Shown here: piece after piece, positions 24,638-31,563 of the stretch | Layout: each line of letters begins with the position of its first letter | How positions within the stretch are numbered: the stretch's first letter is position 1 | NCBI RefSeq assembly: GCF_003688895.1 | Contig: NZ_REFV01000021.1 | Span: 1-44,874, forward strand | Source of the DNA: Dokdonia sinensis | GTDB lineage: Bacteria > Bacteroidota > Bacteroidia > Flavobacteriales > Flavobacteriaceae | Length of the DNA: 44,874 nucleotides | Reading direction: 5' to 3' | Notes under the pieces: generated by a model | The model's input: only the letters and a program-made list of their open reading frames with translations | The model's database searches: none | What the model was told of the DNA's origin: nothing | Program-made: the position numbers and the translations under genes

Positions 24638-24729
24638 TTCTAATTTAATTTCTGCAAAGGCGTAAATCTGCTACCACCATCACAATTTATAATTCTATTA
24701 AAAACCTACTGCACTGAGGTTCATTTTTC

Positions 24730-26118
24730 TTATGTCAAAGTTATCTGAGATGTATCTGCTTTCTTAATCGCACCATAACCACCCAGCACGTTCACTACAT
24801 TTTCTATACCGTAGGACCTTGCTATAGATGCATAAATGAGGGAACGATATCCACCTGCGCAATGTATGTGGTACTTTTTATTTCCATCAAGTTCTCTCAC
24901 ATTATGATGAATTTCATCTAGTGAAAAATGGGGTACACCCTCTATATGGCTAGTTTTATACTCTCCAGGCTTACGGACATCGAGTGGGTTTACTATTGTT
25001 CCTTCGGCAATGCCATTAATAAATTCTTGAGCAGTTACTTCGGCAATAGATACGGTTTCTTTTCCTGCCGCCTCCCAAGCTTCGACTCCGCCTTTGAGAT
25101 ATCCCAGACTGTTATCATAACCTACTCTCGCGAGACGAGTAACGACTTCTTCTTCTGTTCCAGGTTCGGCGAGAAAGATGATTTTTTGATGAATATCTGG
25201 CATTAATGCTCCTACCCAGGGAGCAAACTGCCCCTTGAGTCCTATAAACCAAGCGGAAGGGATGGACGCTTTCGCGAAAGCGGAAACACCTCGAGTGTCA
25301 AGAACAAGAACATCATCTTGTATTGAAAGCTTCTCAAAATCATCTACCGAAAGTGCGGAAGTGCCCCGTTTTATAATGTCTCCAAATTCTGTATTTACTT
25401 GTTTATTCATCGCTACATTCTCTGGGAAATATGCCGGTGGCATCTCAAGACCTGTAGTGAGCTCTTTTATAAATTCTTGTTTCGTAAGATTAAACGCATA
25501 GTTTGTTTTCTTCTGGTTACCTAAAGTGTCGCTGGTCTCACTACTCATATTTTTTCCACAAGCAGAGCCAGCACCGTGGGCAGGATAAATAATAATGTTG
25601 TCGTCTAGTGGAGCAATACGGTTGTGTAAACTATCGTAAAGATGTCCGGCAAGATCCTCGGTAGTGAGGGTAGACTTTGCCGCAAGGTCTGGACGGCCTA
25701 CGTCGCCTATAAAAAGTGTGTCTCCTGTAAATAGCGCCTCAGCTTTCCCAACGTCATCTTTTAATAAATAACACGTAGATTCCATAGTATGGCCAGGAGT
25801 ATGAATAGTCGTAATAGATAACTTACCGATTTGAAACACCTCATTATCCTTTGCACTATGGTAATCATAACCTGCCTTTGCATTAGGACCTAGTATTACT
25901 GTAGCTCCAGTCGCTCTTGCAAGATCTACTTGACCGCTCACAAAATCTGCGTGAAAATGAGTCAGAAAAATATACTTAATCTTACTATCATTTTCTGCCG
26001 CAAGGTCAAGGTAAGGCTGCACCTCTCTTAGCGGATCTATAATTGCTGCCTCTCCTTCAGAGCTTATAAAGTAGGCTCCTTGAGCTAGGCATTTTGTATA
26101 TAATTGCTTTAAAATCAT
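24730..26118 (-). CDS. CstB-like persulfide dioxygenase-rhodanese fusion
   Basis: A 462-aa cytosolic protein with three parts. (1) A metallo-beta-lactamase-fold persulfide dioxygenase (ETHE1 type), residues 1-240, has THFHADF (His54, His56, Asp58; Phe59 where hydrolases have His, fitting a single-iron site), HTPGH and FTGDTLFIGDVGRPDL. (2) A rhodanese-like domain, about 260-355, has no active-site Cys (loop LAEPGTEEE). (3) A C-terminal rhodanese has Cys420 in HCAGGYRS. This order (dioxygenase, pseudo-rhodanese, rhodanese) is that of CstB, which turns persulfides into thiosulfate and removes excess sulfide. The ATG at 26118 is preferred over a TTG at 26124. A palindrome copy at 25267-25282 encodes AFAKA in the pseudo-rhodanese domain. 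Confidence 0.9.
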   Translation of the reverse strand: MILKQLYTKCLAQGAYFISSEGEAAIIDPLREVQPYLDLAAENDSKIKYIFLTHFHADFVSGQVDLARATGATVILGPNAKAGYDYHSAKDNEVFQIGKLSITTIHTPGHTMESTCYLLKDDVGKAEALFTGDTLFIGDVGRPDLAAKSTLTTEDLAGHLYDSLHNRIAPLDDNIIIYPAHGAGSACGKNMSSETSDTLGNQKKTNYAFNLTKQEFIKELTTGLEMPPAYFPENVAMNKQVNTEFGDIIKRGTSALSVDDFEKLSIQDDVLVLDTRGVSAFAKASIPSAWFIGLKGQFAPWVGALMPDIHQKIIFLAEPGTEEEVVTRLARVGYDNSLGYLKGGVEAWEAAGKETVSIAEVTAQEFINGIAEGTIVNPLDVRKPGEYKTSHIEGVPHFSLDEIHHNVRELDGNKKYHIHCAGGYRSLIYASIARSYGIENVVNVLGGYGAIKKADTSQITLT

Positions 26119-26135
26119 AACCAAATTCTAAGTGA

Positions 26136-26143
26136 CAAATTTA
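26136..26143 (-). promoter_or_regulatory. putative -7 box of the cstB-like operon
   Basis: TAAATTTG on the minus strand matches TAnnTTTG and lies 17 nt before the ATG at 26118. A possible TTG lies 24 nt further upstream (26168-26170), a little beyond usual spacing. Confidence 0.4.
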
Positions 26144-26167
26144 CTATTTTCTACTGAGGTTTATAAA

Positions 26168-26196
26168 CAAAAAATCCACGGAACTACCGTGGACTT
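26168..26196 (-). terminator. terminator of the tlpA-redoxin transcript
   Basis: On the minus strand GTCCACGG-TAGTT-CCGTGGAT is followed by a run of T residues, 25 nt past the redoxin stop. Confidence 0.8.
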
Positions 26197-26218
26197 TAAT
26201 AATTGTATGTAAACTACT

Positions 26219-26839
26219 CTATGATTTTATAGAACAGCCTATCGCTTTTGTATTTGTCACAGGGACTTCTTTGTTTGCAAGAAGTGCATCTATAGCGTCT
26301 TCTACATATTTTGAAGAAACGGCGCTCTCATCTCTAGAACTGTCGTCTATGCTTCCTATATATCTTACAACGTTTCCTTTGTCAGTTTTTTGAAGTACGT
26401 AGGTATGTGGCGTTTTCGTCGCACCATATTGAGGATATATTTCTTGACCTTCGTCAAATAAATAAGGAAAAGTAAAATTCTTGCTTGAAGCCCTTTTCTT
26501 CATATTTTCAAAACTATCCTCGGGTTTCAACTCTGGATTATTAGGATTAATAGCAATTACTGGATAACCTTGGTTTTTGTATTTTTTATCTAATGCAATG
26601 ATTCTGTCTTCATTTGCGACTGAGAATGGACAGCTATTACACGTAAAAATTACCACAAAGCCTTTCGCTTTCGGATAATCGGCTAGGGAGACCATTTTCC
26701 CATCTACATTCTTAAGAGAGAAGTCCGTGGCAGTATCCCCCACTTTATAACCATCAACAACGGCATCTATGGTGTTTACAGCAAAAGCTGAAACTACTAC
26801 AATCATTGCCAGCAAAGTCAAAACCTTTAAAGTTTTCAT
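26219..26839 (-). CDS. exported redoxin/thioredoxin-family protein
   Basis: A 206-aa periplasmic protein with a signal peptide (MKTLKVLTLLAMIVVVSAFA) and an AhpC/TSA-redoxin type thioredoxin fold. The redox site is FTCNSCPFS, a C-x-x-C (CNSC) unlike the CGPC of thioredoxin or the single peroxidatic Cys of peroxiredoxins. Downstream features are IAINPNNPELKPEDSFENMKKRA, FPYLFDEGQ and the cis-Pro site TKTPHTYVL. It probably reduces or oxidises envelope thiols. It starts 11 nt after the TlpA-like gene and shares its transcript. Confidence 0.85.
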   Translation of the reverse strand: MKTLKVLTLLAMIVVVSAFAVNTIDAVVDGYKVGDTATDFSLKNVDGKMVSLADYPKAKGFVVIFTCNSCPFSVANEDRIIALDKKYKNQGYPVIAINPNNPELKPEDSFENMKKRASSKNFTFPYLFDEGQEIYPQYGATKTPHTYVLQKTDKGNVVRYIGSIDDSSRDESAVSSKYVEDAIDALLANKEVPVTNTKAIGCSIKS

Positions 26840-26850
26840 TTTTATTCTGT

Positions 26851-27360
26851 TTAAATATTTTTAAGTGCTTCTTCGAGTTCTTCATAACTAAATGATTGCT
26901 CGTAGAAGATTTGTTTACTTCCTTTTTTAATTACCGTTGCAGGAATTGCTCCCGACCAACTCTGACTCACTTTAGGGAGCCATTCATTCTCCTTTGAATC
27001 ATCCATTAGAACAACTCTAGATGCTATGTTTTTCTTTTTGATAAATGGTTTCAATTTAGAGTCAACCTGCGTTTTAAAATCCAAGCTTACTAAAATAACT
27101 TCAACATTCTTATCGCTATACGCTTCGTTTAACTTTTCAAAAGCGGGTAATTCCTGAATACAAGGCTTGCACCAAGTTGCCCAGAAATTTACTACATAAG
27201 TCTTATCAGCGTCCTCACTTATCATCTTCTCATATCCCTCAAAATCTACAATCTCAATAGATGAAGATTCTGCTTGAACATTTAGAGCCTCATCCTTTTT
27301 AGTATCGTCTCCGCAGGAAAAAGCAAAAAATACCGTGAGTATGAACATCAATTTTTTCAT
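26851..27360 (-). CDS. TlpA-like thioredoxin lipoprotein
   Basis: A 169-aa membrane-anchored thioredoxin. The lipobox is FAFSC right after a short signal, followed by a linker and a thioredoxin fold with the active site WATWCKPC and a cis-Pro SGAIPATVI. TlpA/ResA-type proteins keep envelope cysteines reduced, for instance in cytochrome c maturation. ATG 27360 (MKKLMFILTVFF) is the right start; upstream in-frame codons would hide the signal peptide. First gene of a two-gene transcript with the redoxin, divergent from marR. Confidence 0.9.
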   Translation of the reverse strand: MKKLMFILTVFFAFSCGDDTKKDEALNVQAESSSIEIVDFEGYEKMISEDADKTYVVNFWATWCKPCIQELPAFEKLNEAYSDKNVEVILVSLDFKTQVDSKLKPFIKKKNIASRVVLMDDSKENEWLPKVSQSWSGAIPATVIKKGSKQIFYEQSFSYEELEEALKNI

Positions 27361-27364
27361 CGGG

Positions 27365-27394
27365 CAAATATAATTGAGATCCCTTTTGACACAA
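27365..27394 (-). promoter_or_regulatory. promoter of the tlpA-redoxin transcript
   Basis: Minus-strand TTG (27392-27394), 19 nt, then TATATTTG (27365-27372): a close match to the Bacteroidota consensus. It ends only 4 nt before the ATG at 27360, so the message would have almost no leader, unless translation starts at the second in-frame ATG (27348). Confidence 0.5.
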
Positions 27395-27501
27395 ATCAAA
27401 TTAACGAACTTTAATACAAAACTGTTAAGGTTTTTGCACTCTATTTTATAGTAACCCAGCACATTCATTGAACACATAATTTAAAACTATGTTAAAATTT
27501 A

Positions 27502-27531
27502 TTGCTTGAAACTTAAAATCCTATACATTTG
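27502..27531 (+). promoter_or_regulatory. promoter of the marR-yceI operon
   Basis: TTG (27502-27504), 19 nt, then TACATTTG (27524-27531). The transcript would begin about 10 nt before the marR ATG. The box overlaps the palindromic operator. Confidence 0.6.
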
Positions 27532-27540
27532 TATATACAA
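27529..27540. promoter_or_regulatory. likely MarR autoregulatory operator
   Basis: TTGTATATACAA is a perfect 12-bp palindrome that starts inside the -7 box and covers the expected transcription start. This is the classic arrangement for repression by the MarR-family regulator encoded 9 nt downstream. Confidence 0.6.
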
Positions 27541-27548
27541 CAATTGTA

Positions 27549-28010
27549 ATGACAATAGAGGATCAAATTCAAACGGCACCATTACCGCTTTCGCGAAAGC
27601 TGTCTATTAACCTTTTATACACCGCAAACTGGGCAAACGACATCCTCGCCGAGGCCCTGAAACCTCACGACCTATCCCTACAGCAGTTTAACGTGTTAAG
27701 AATACTGCGCGGTCAGAAGGGAAAACCGGCAAATCTATCGACTATAAATGATAGGATGGTTACAAAAATGAGCAACACCACTCGCCTTGTAGATAAACTC
27801 ATAAAAAAAGAATTTGTAGTACGTGAAGTGTGCCCTTCTAACAGACGTAAAGTCGAAATATTGATCACCGCAAAAGGTCTAGAATCCCTTCAGAAAATGG
27901 ACGAAGCAGTAGCAACTGCCGAAGATAAAATAACCGCACAACTCAACTCAAATGAGCTCGAGCATCTCAATAACTTGCTCAATACATTAAGAACAGAAAC
28001 AAATAATTAA
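27549..28010 (+). CDS. MarR family transcriptional regulator
   Basis: A 153-aa winged-helix regulator. A dimerising N-terminal helix is followed by the helix-turn-helix (LSTINDRMVTKMSNTTRLVDKLIKKEFVVRE, about residues 62-93) and the wing with the conserved acidic/basic turn (CPSNRRKVEILITAKG). No cysteine suggests an OhrR-type redox switch near the N-terminus. It lies 11 nt upstream of a YceI gene in the same operon and probably represses both. The N-terminal residues LPLSRKLS are encoded by a palindrome copy (27586-27600). Confidence 0.92.
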   Translation: MTIEDQIQTAPLPLSRKLSINLLYTANWANDILAEALKPHDLSLQQFNVLRILRGQKGKPANLSTINDRMVTKMSNTTRLVDKLIKKEFVVREVCPSNRRKVEILITAKGLESLQKMDEAVATAEDKITAQLNSNELEHLNNLLNTLRTETNN

Positions 28011-28021
28011 ATTAAAACACA

Positions 28022-28594
28022 ATGAAAAAGAAAATGTTAACCACAGTATTTGCACTCGCCGTAGTATTAGGAACAAGCGCAACCACAAACCCTATTAAAA
28101 AAACCGTTAAGGTAGAAAGTAGCACCATTACGTGGGTAGGAAAAAAAGTCCTCGGACAACACACAGGAACTATCGCCCTTAAAGACGGTGAGATTGAAAT
28201 GGAAGATGGAAAACTCGTAGGAGGAAACTTCACCGTAGATATGAGCACCATAACCGTCACTGACCTCGAGGCTGGAAAAGGAAAAGAAAAACTGGAAGGG
28301 CACCTTAATTCTGAAGATTTCTTTGGTGTAGAAGCACATCCTACAGCAACATTTGTAATCACAGACGTGGCGCAAAGTGGCGATGGCTACAGCGTCGTGG
28401 GTGACCTGACTATAAAAGGTATTACAGAAAGTATAAAGGTAAAAATGAATGCAAATGACACGAGTGCCTCAACGACATTTGCCGTAGACCGCACAAAGTT
28501 TGGCATCAAATACGGTTCTGCATCATTTATAGATGGTTTAAAAGACAAAGCTATAAACGATGAGTTCGAACTTACGGTAAATCTGAATTACTAG
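28022..28594 (+). CDS. periplasmic YceI family protein
   Basis: A 190-aa exported YceI barrel with a signal peptide (MKKKMLTTVFALAVVLGTSA) but no lipobox, unlike its paralogue at 12959-13624. Barrel landmarks are STITWVGKKVLGQHTGTIAL, FTVDMSTITVTDL, the ATFVITDV strand and FAVDRTKFGIKYGS. It binds an amphipathic ligand in family members of known structure. Being paired with a MarR regulator suggests induction by a small aromatic or lipid-like compound, which is inference. Confidence 0.9.
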   Translation: MKKKMLTTVFALAVVLGTSATTNPIKKTVKVESSTITWVGKKVLGQHTGTIALKDGEIEMEDGKLVGGNFTVDMSTITVTDLEAGKGKEKLEGHLNSEDFFGVEAHPTATFVITDVAQSGDGYSVVGDLTIKGITESIKVKMNANDTSASTTFAVDRTKFGIKYGSASFIDGLKDKAINDEFELTVNLNY

Positions 28595-28622
28595 GTTTTA
28601 AAAATTGCTTTGAAAAAGAAAG

Positions 28623-28661
28623 AAAAGTCTGCTCAAAAATAATGGAGCGGGCTTTTTTTAT
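28623..28661 (+). terminator. terminator of marR-yceI
   Basis: AGTCTGCTC pairs with GAGCGGGCT (with G-U pairs) and is followed by seven T residues. It ends just before the trp promoter. Confidence 0.7.
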
Positions 28662-28675
28662 TTCGTCTGGGTTGC

Positions 28676-28683
28676 TATCTTTG
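28676..28683 (+). promoter_or_regulatory. putative -7 box of the trp operon
   Basis: TATCTTTG matches TAnnTTTG. The expected start falls within a few nucleotides of the leader-peptide ATG at 28692. A clear -33 TTG is not seen; that region is occupied by the preceding terminator. Confidence 0.5.
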
Positions 28684-28691
28684 AGGCTCAA

Positions 28692-28748
28692 ATGAAAAAT
28701 AACACAGTACATACTTGGTGGTGGAACATACAACGTAACCCGTCGTAA
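28692..28748 (+). CDS. trpL: trp operon leader peptide (attenuator peptide)
   Basis: An 18-codon reading frame, MKNNTVHTWWWNIQRNPS, with three consecutive Trp codons at 28716-28724. It is followed 28 nt after its stop by a strong terminator and then by trpE. This is the classic layout for ribosome-mediated attenuation: with little charged tRNA-Trp the ribosome stalls on the Trp codons and the terminator is not formed. The segment GTCGTAAG over the stop codon (28742-28749) is complementary to CTTACGAC (28786-28793), in the terminator loop and 3' arm, and could be the antiterminator partner. Confidence 0.88.
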   Translation: MKNNTVHTWWWNIQRNPS

Positions 28749-28776
28749 GCCACGCCCGTATGTCTATATCATATTA

Positions 28777-28804
28777 AAGCCTGTCCTTACGACAGGCTTT
28801 TTTT
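28777..28804 (+). terminator. trp attenuator terminator
   Basis: AAAGCCTGTC-CTTAC-GACAGGCTTT followed by a T run, 137 nt before the trpE start. It is the terminating half of the attenuation switch with trpL. Confidence 0.9.
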
Positions 28805-28813
28805 AGTGAAATA

Positions 28814-28921
28814 CTGTTTTGAAAAATTGCGTAGCAATGCATTCAAAACAGCATATTGAACTAACCCCGCGGGCATCGCGGGGTCCGTTAAATGAATGAG
28901 CATTTCTTTATGTAAATGCTC
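28814..28921 (+). other. three consecutive hairpins in the trpE leader
   Basis: Beyond the attenuator the untranslated leader holds three perfect-stem hairpins: CTGTTTTGAA with its complement (28814-28851), CCCCGCG/CGCGGGG (28864-28882) and GAGCATTT/AAATGCTC (28898-28921). None has a T tail, so they are unlikely terminators. They may stabilise the message, pause RNA polymerase or hold a second control element. Confidence 0.65.
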
Positions 28922-28940
28922 AAATAAGTATTCAAAAACA

Positions 28941-30338
28941 ATGAAATACAACTTAAAAACACACGCAAAAAAGCTCTTAGCAGACACCATCACGCCCGTG
29001 TCTGTGTACCTGAGATTGCGCGACCGTTTTCCTAATAGCCTCTTGCTGGAAAGTAGCGACTACCACGCAAACGATAACAGCTTTAGCTATATCTGTTGCA
29101 ATCCTATTGCTTCCATAAAAGTGGCAAATGGCACCATCGTTCAGCAGTTTCCAGACGGGACGGGTAAGGAAATCACGATGGATAAAGAAACAAATGTTGT
29201 GGGGATTTTGGACGCTTTCGCGAAAGCGTTCTCCGCCACCACCACCGCGCATAAATTCATAAATAATGGTTTGTTTGGGTACTTATCCTATGATGCCGTG
29301 CAGTATTTTGAAGACATTGACATTGCCAAAAAAGAAGGTGATCTCGAAATTCCAGATGTGTATTATGCGGTGTATCAAAACATCATTGCGATAAACCATT
29401 TTAATAACGAGGCTTACATTTTTTGCCACAACACCACAGGCGAAAACAACATTGCCGAAATCGAGCAACTCCTTAAATCAAAAAACTTTGCCGAGTATAA
29501 TTTTGCAAAATCCGGCGCCCCGGAGAGCAACATTACAGACGAAGATTATAAGAGCCTGGTAGACACCTGCAAAAAACATTGCCAGCGTGGCGATGTGTTC
29601 CAGATTGTGCCCAGCAAGCGATTCTCACAGAAGTTTACTGGAGACGAATTCAATGTTTATCGAGCATTGCGGTCTGTAAATCCCTCTCCTTATTTGTTTT
29701 ACTTTGATTATGGGGACTTTAAAATCTTTGGTTCATCACCAGAAGCTCAACTAGTAGTAAAAGAAGGAAAAGCCGAAATCCACCCCATTGCTGGCACCTT
29801 TAAACGTACTGGAAATGATGAGCAAGATGCCATCCTAGCCAAAGAACTCGCCAAAGACGAAAAAGAAAACTCAGAACACGTGATGCTGGTAGACCTTGCT
29901 CGCAATGACTTATCCAGAAATGGACATAGCGTTCAGGTAGAAACCTATCGCGAAGTGCAATTTTTCTCCCACGTGATACACCTAGTAAGTAAAGTGACGG
30001 GTACAATGCACAAAGACAGCAATACCCTGCAAGTAGTGGCAGATACGTTTCCTGCAGGAACCCTAAGTGGAGCGCCTAAACATAATGCAATGCAATTACT
30101 GGAGAAATACGAAAACCGAAACCGTACCTTTTATGGTGGAGCGATTGGGTTTATGGATTTTAGCGGTAATTTTAATCACGCGATAATTATCAGGTCTTTT
30201 CTAAGTAAAAACCACGCCCTGCACTTTCAAGCAGGCGCAGGAGTAGTATCGGGAAGTGACCCGTCTAAAGAATTACAAGAAGTGTACAACAAACTAGGAG
30301 CTTTGCAAAAAGCCCTCGAACTCGCAGAAGCAATCTAA
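28941..30338 (+). CDS. trpE: anthranilate synthase component I
   Basis: 465 aa. With TrpG it makes anthranilate from chorismate, the first committed step to tryptophan. The feedback-binding LLESS element is near residue 33, and the chorismate-binding core holds IAGTFKRTG, LVDLARNDLSRNG, FPAGTLSGAPKHNAMQLL and QAGAGVVSGSDP. The start at 28941 (MKYNLKTHAKKLL) is chosen over an earlier in-frame ATG at 28896 that lies in the leader hairpins. A palindrome copy at 29213-29228 encodes DAFAKAF. First structural gene of the trp operon. Confidence 0.96.
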   Translation: MKYNLKTHAKKLLADTITPVSVYLRLRDRFPNSLLLESSDYHANDNSFSYICCNPIASIKVANGTIVQQFPDGTGKEITMDKETNVVGILDAFAKAFSATTTAHKFINNGLFGYLSYDAVQYFEDIDIAKKEGDLEIPDVYYAVYQNIIAINHFNNEAYIFCHNTTGENNIAEIEQLLKSKNFAEYNFAKSGAPESNITDEDYKSLVDTCKKHCQRGDVFQIVPSKRFSQKFTGDEFNVYRALRSVNPSPYLFYFDYGDFKIFGSSPEAQLVVKEGKAEIHPIAGTFKRTGNDEQDAILAKELAKDEKENSEHVMLVDLARNDLSRNGHSVQVETYREVQFFSHVIHLVSKVTGTMHKDSNTLQVVADTFPAGTLSGAPKHNAMQLLEKYENRNRTFYGGAIGFMDFSGNFNHAIIIRSFLSKNHALHFQAGAGVVSGSDPSKELQEVYNKLGALQKALELAEAI

Positions 30339-30359
30339 AAACAGCTACAGGATTATAAA

Positions 30360-30995
30360 ATGAAAGATACATTTAAAGAAAATTACGCATCTGTTCCCTC
30401 TCCTCATAGGAGAGGGCTAGGGAGAGGTAAGAAGATATTAGTCATCGATAATTACGACAGCTTTGTATATAATCTTGTTCATTATCTGGAAGAACTAGAC
30501 TGCGAAGTCACTGTAAAGCGCAACGACCAGTTTAACTTAGACGAATGTGAGGCCTACGATAAGATATTACTTTCCCCAGGACCTGGAATTCCAGACGAAG
30601 CAGGATTGCTCAAGGAAGTGATTAAAAAATATGCGACAACCAAGCCTATTCTGGGTGTATGTCTAGGCCAACAAGCCATTGGCGAAGTGTTCGGCGGAAC
30701 GATTATTAACTTAGACCGCGTTTTTCACGGTGTAGCAACTTCTATTGATATAACTCGAGAAGATACCGTACTTTTTAAAGGACTTGGCTCAAAAATAGAC
30801 GTGGGACGTTATCACAGTTGGGTGGTTGCTCCAGAGAACTTCCCTCCGATGCTCGAAGTTACAGCAGTAGATGAGAACGGTCAAATAATGGCACTACGCC
30901 ATCGTGAGTTTGATATCGAAGCAGTACAATTCCACCCAGAATCTGTGCTCACGCCAGACGGGAAGAAAATGATTGCAAACTGGATAAATCACTAA
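30360..30995 (+). CDS. trpG: anthranilate synthase component II (glutamine amidotransferase)
   Basis: 211 aa; supplies ammonia to TrpE. The class-I amidotransferase triad is visible: GVCLGQQAIGE (nucleophile Cys) and the C-terminal QFHPESV (His, Glu). The normal family start is a Met directly before KKILVIDNYDSF. Here that Met codon is missing and a 23-residue extension precedes the Lys, much of it (SVPSPHRRGLGRG) encoded by a GC-rich palindromic repeat (30394-30428). The reading frame starts at 30360, 21 nt after trpE. The extension is therefore a likely repeat insertion that captured a new start codon. Confidence 0.95.
   Translation: MKDTFKENYASVPSPHRRGLGRGKKILVIDNYDSFVYNLVHYLEELDCEVTVKRNDQFNLDECEAYDKILLSPGPGIPDEAGLLKEVIKKYATTKPILGVCLGQQAIGEVFGGTIINLDRVFHGVATSIDITREDTVLFKGLGSKIDVGRYHSWVVAPENFPPMLEVTAVDENGQIMALRHREFDIEAVQFHPESVLTPDGKKMIANWINH
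30394..30428 (+). repeat. palindromic repeat inside the trpG 5' coding end
   Basis: CCCTCTCCT-CAT-AGGAGAGGG followed by CTAGGGAGAGG. It resembles GC-rich repeats common between genes in this phylum and here is translated as part of the TrpG extension. Confidence 0.7.
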
Positions 30996-30997
30996 TT

Positions 30998-31528
30998 ATG
31001 AAACTAATCATCATCAGTATAACAGCAATGCTACTCTTCTTAGGATGCGGTAGTAATAACGCTACAAATGAGGAACCTGTAATAGCAAAACCTCTAGAGG
31101 AAACCTCAGAAATCATAGAAGAAGTAGAAGAAATCGCCGAAGAAGTTGTCGAGAAAAAGGATTATTCATCGCTCATTTTTAGCGTTCAGTTAGGTATCAG
31201 TAAACAGCGTCCTAATTGGGTGCTTTTTGAAAATGGAACGTACGCCATTTTTAAGAAAAGCGGTTCAGACACTCAGATGACTGCAAATGCAAAAGACTTA
31301 CTTCGCGACGTGGTAGATGAAAATAAAGTCCAAGGAAAAGGAACGGTTAAAAAAGCACAATTTGCTAAGGGTTGGGTAGTCACCTTCGGCAATAGCGGGA
31401 TTTATAATTATGTGGATCACAAAACACTCCCTGAGGGCATTAATAGTAAAACAATAATTTTAGAAAGAGCCCGTCTCAATGTTGCCAGAGATTACAATGA
31501 TTTAAATGTTGTCAAGGTGCATAAATAA
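30998..31528 (+). CDS. uncharacterised lipoprotein within the trp operon
   Basis: A 176-aa exported lipoprotein (lipobox LLFLGC, Cys about 17). A very acidic Glu-rich linker (about residues 25-53) is followed by a compact C-terminal domain (SVQLGISKQRPNWVLFENGT, KAQFAKGWVVTFGNSGIYNYV). I do not recognise the family. It sits 2 nt after the trpG stop and 35 nt before trpD, so it is co-transcribed with the pathway, but nothing suggests a role in tryptophan synthesis. It may be a passenger. Confidence 0.75.
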   Translation: MKLIIISITAMLLFLGCGSNNATNEEPVIAKPLEETSEIIEEVEEIAEEVVEKKDYSSLIFSVQLGISKQRPNWVLFENGTYAIFKKSGSDTQMTANAKDLLRDVVDENKVQGKGTVKKAQFAKGWVVTFGNSGIYNYVDHKTLPEGINSKTIILERARLNVARDYNDLNVVKVHK

Positions 31529-31539
31529 TAGTTTAATTG

Positions 31540-31555
31540 CGCTTCCGCGAAAGCG
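31540..31555. repeat. variant palindrome GCGCTTCCGCGAAAGC (intergenic copy)
   Basis: A one-base variant of the dispersed palindrome, 9 nt before the trpD start. Confidence 0.8.
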
Positions 31556-31563
31556 AACACTCT

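Noticed and set aside
24730-26118. Glyoxalase II or beta-lactamase
   Set aside because: The HxHxD motif is followed by Phe rather than His, and two rhodanese-type domains follow, which fits the persulfide dioxygenase fusion.
28896-28941. Longer trpE start
   Set aside because: It would translate the third leader hairpin; homologous proteins start close to the residues at 28941.
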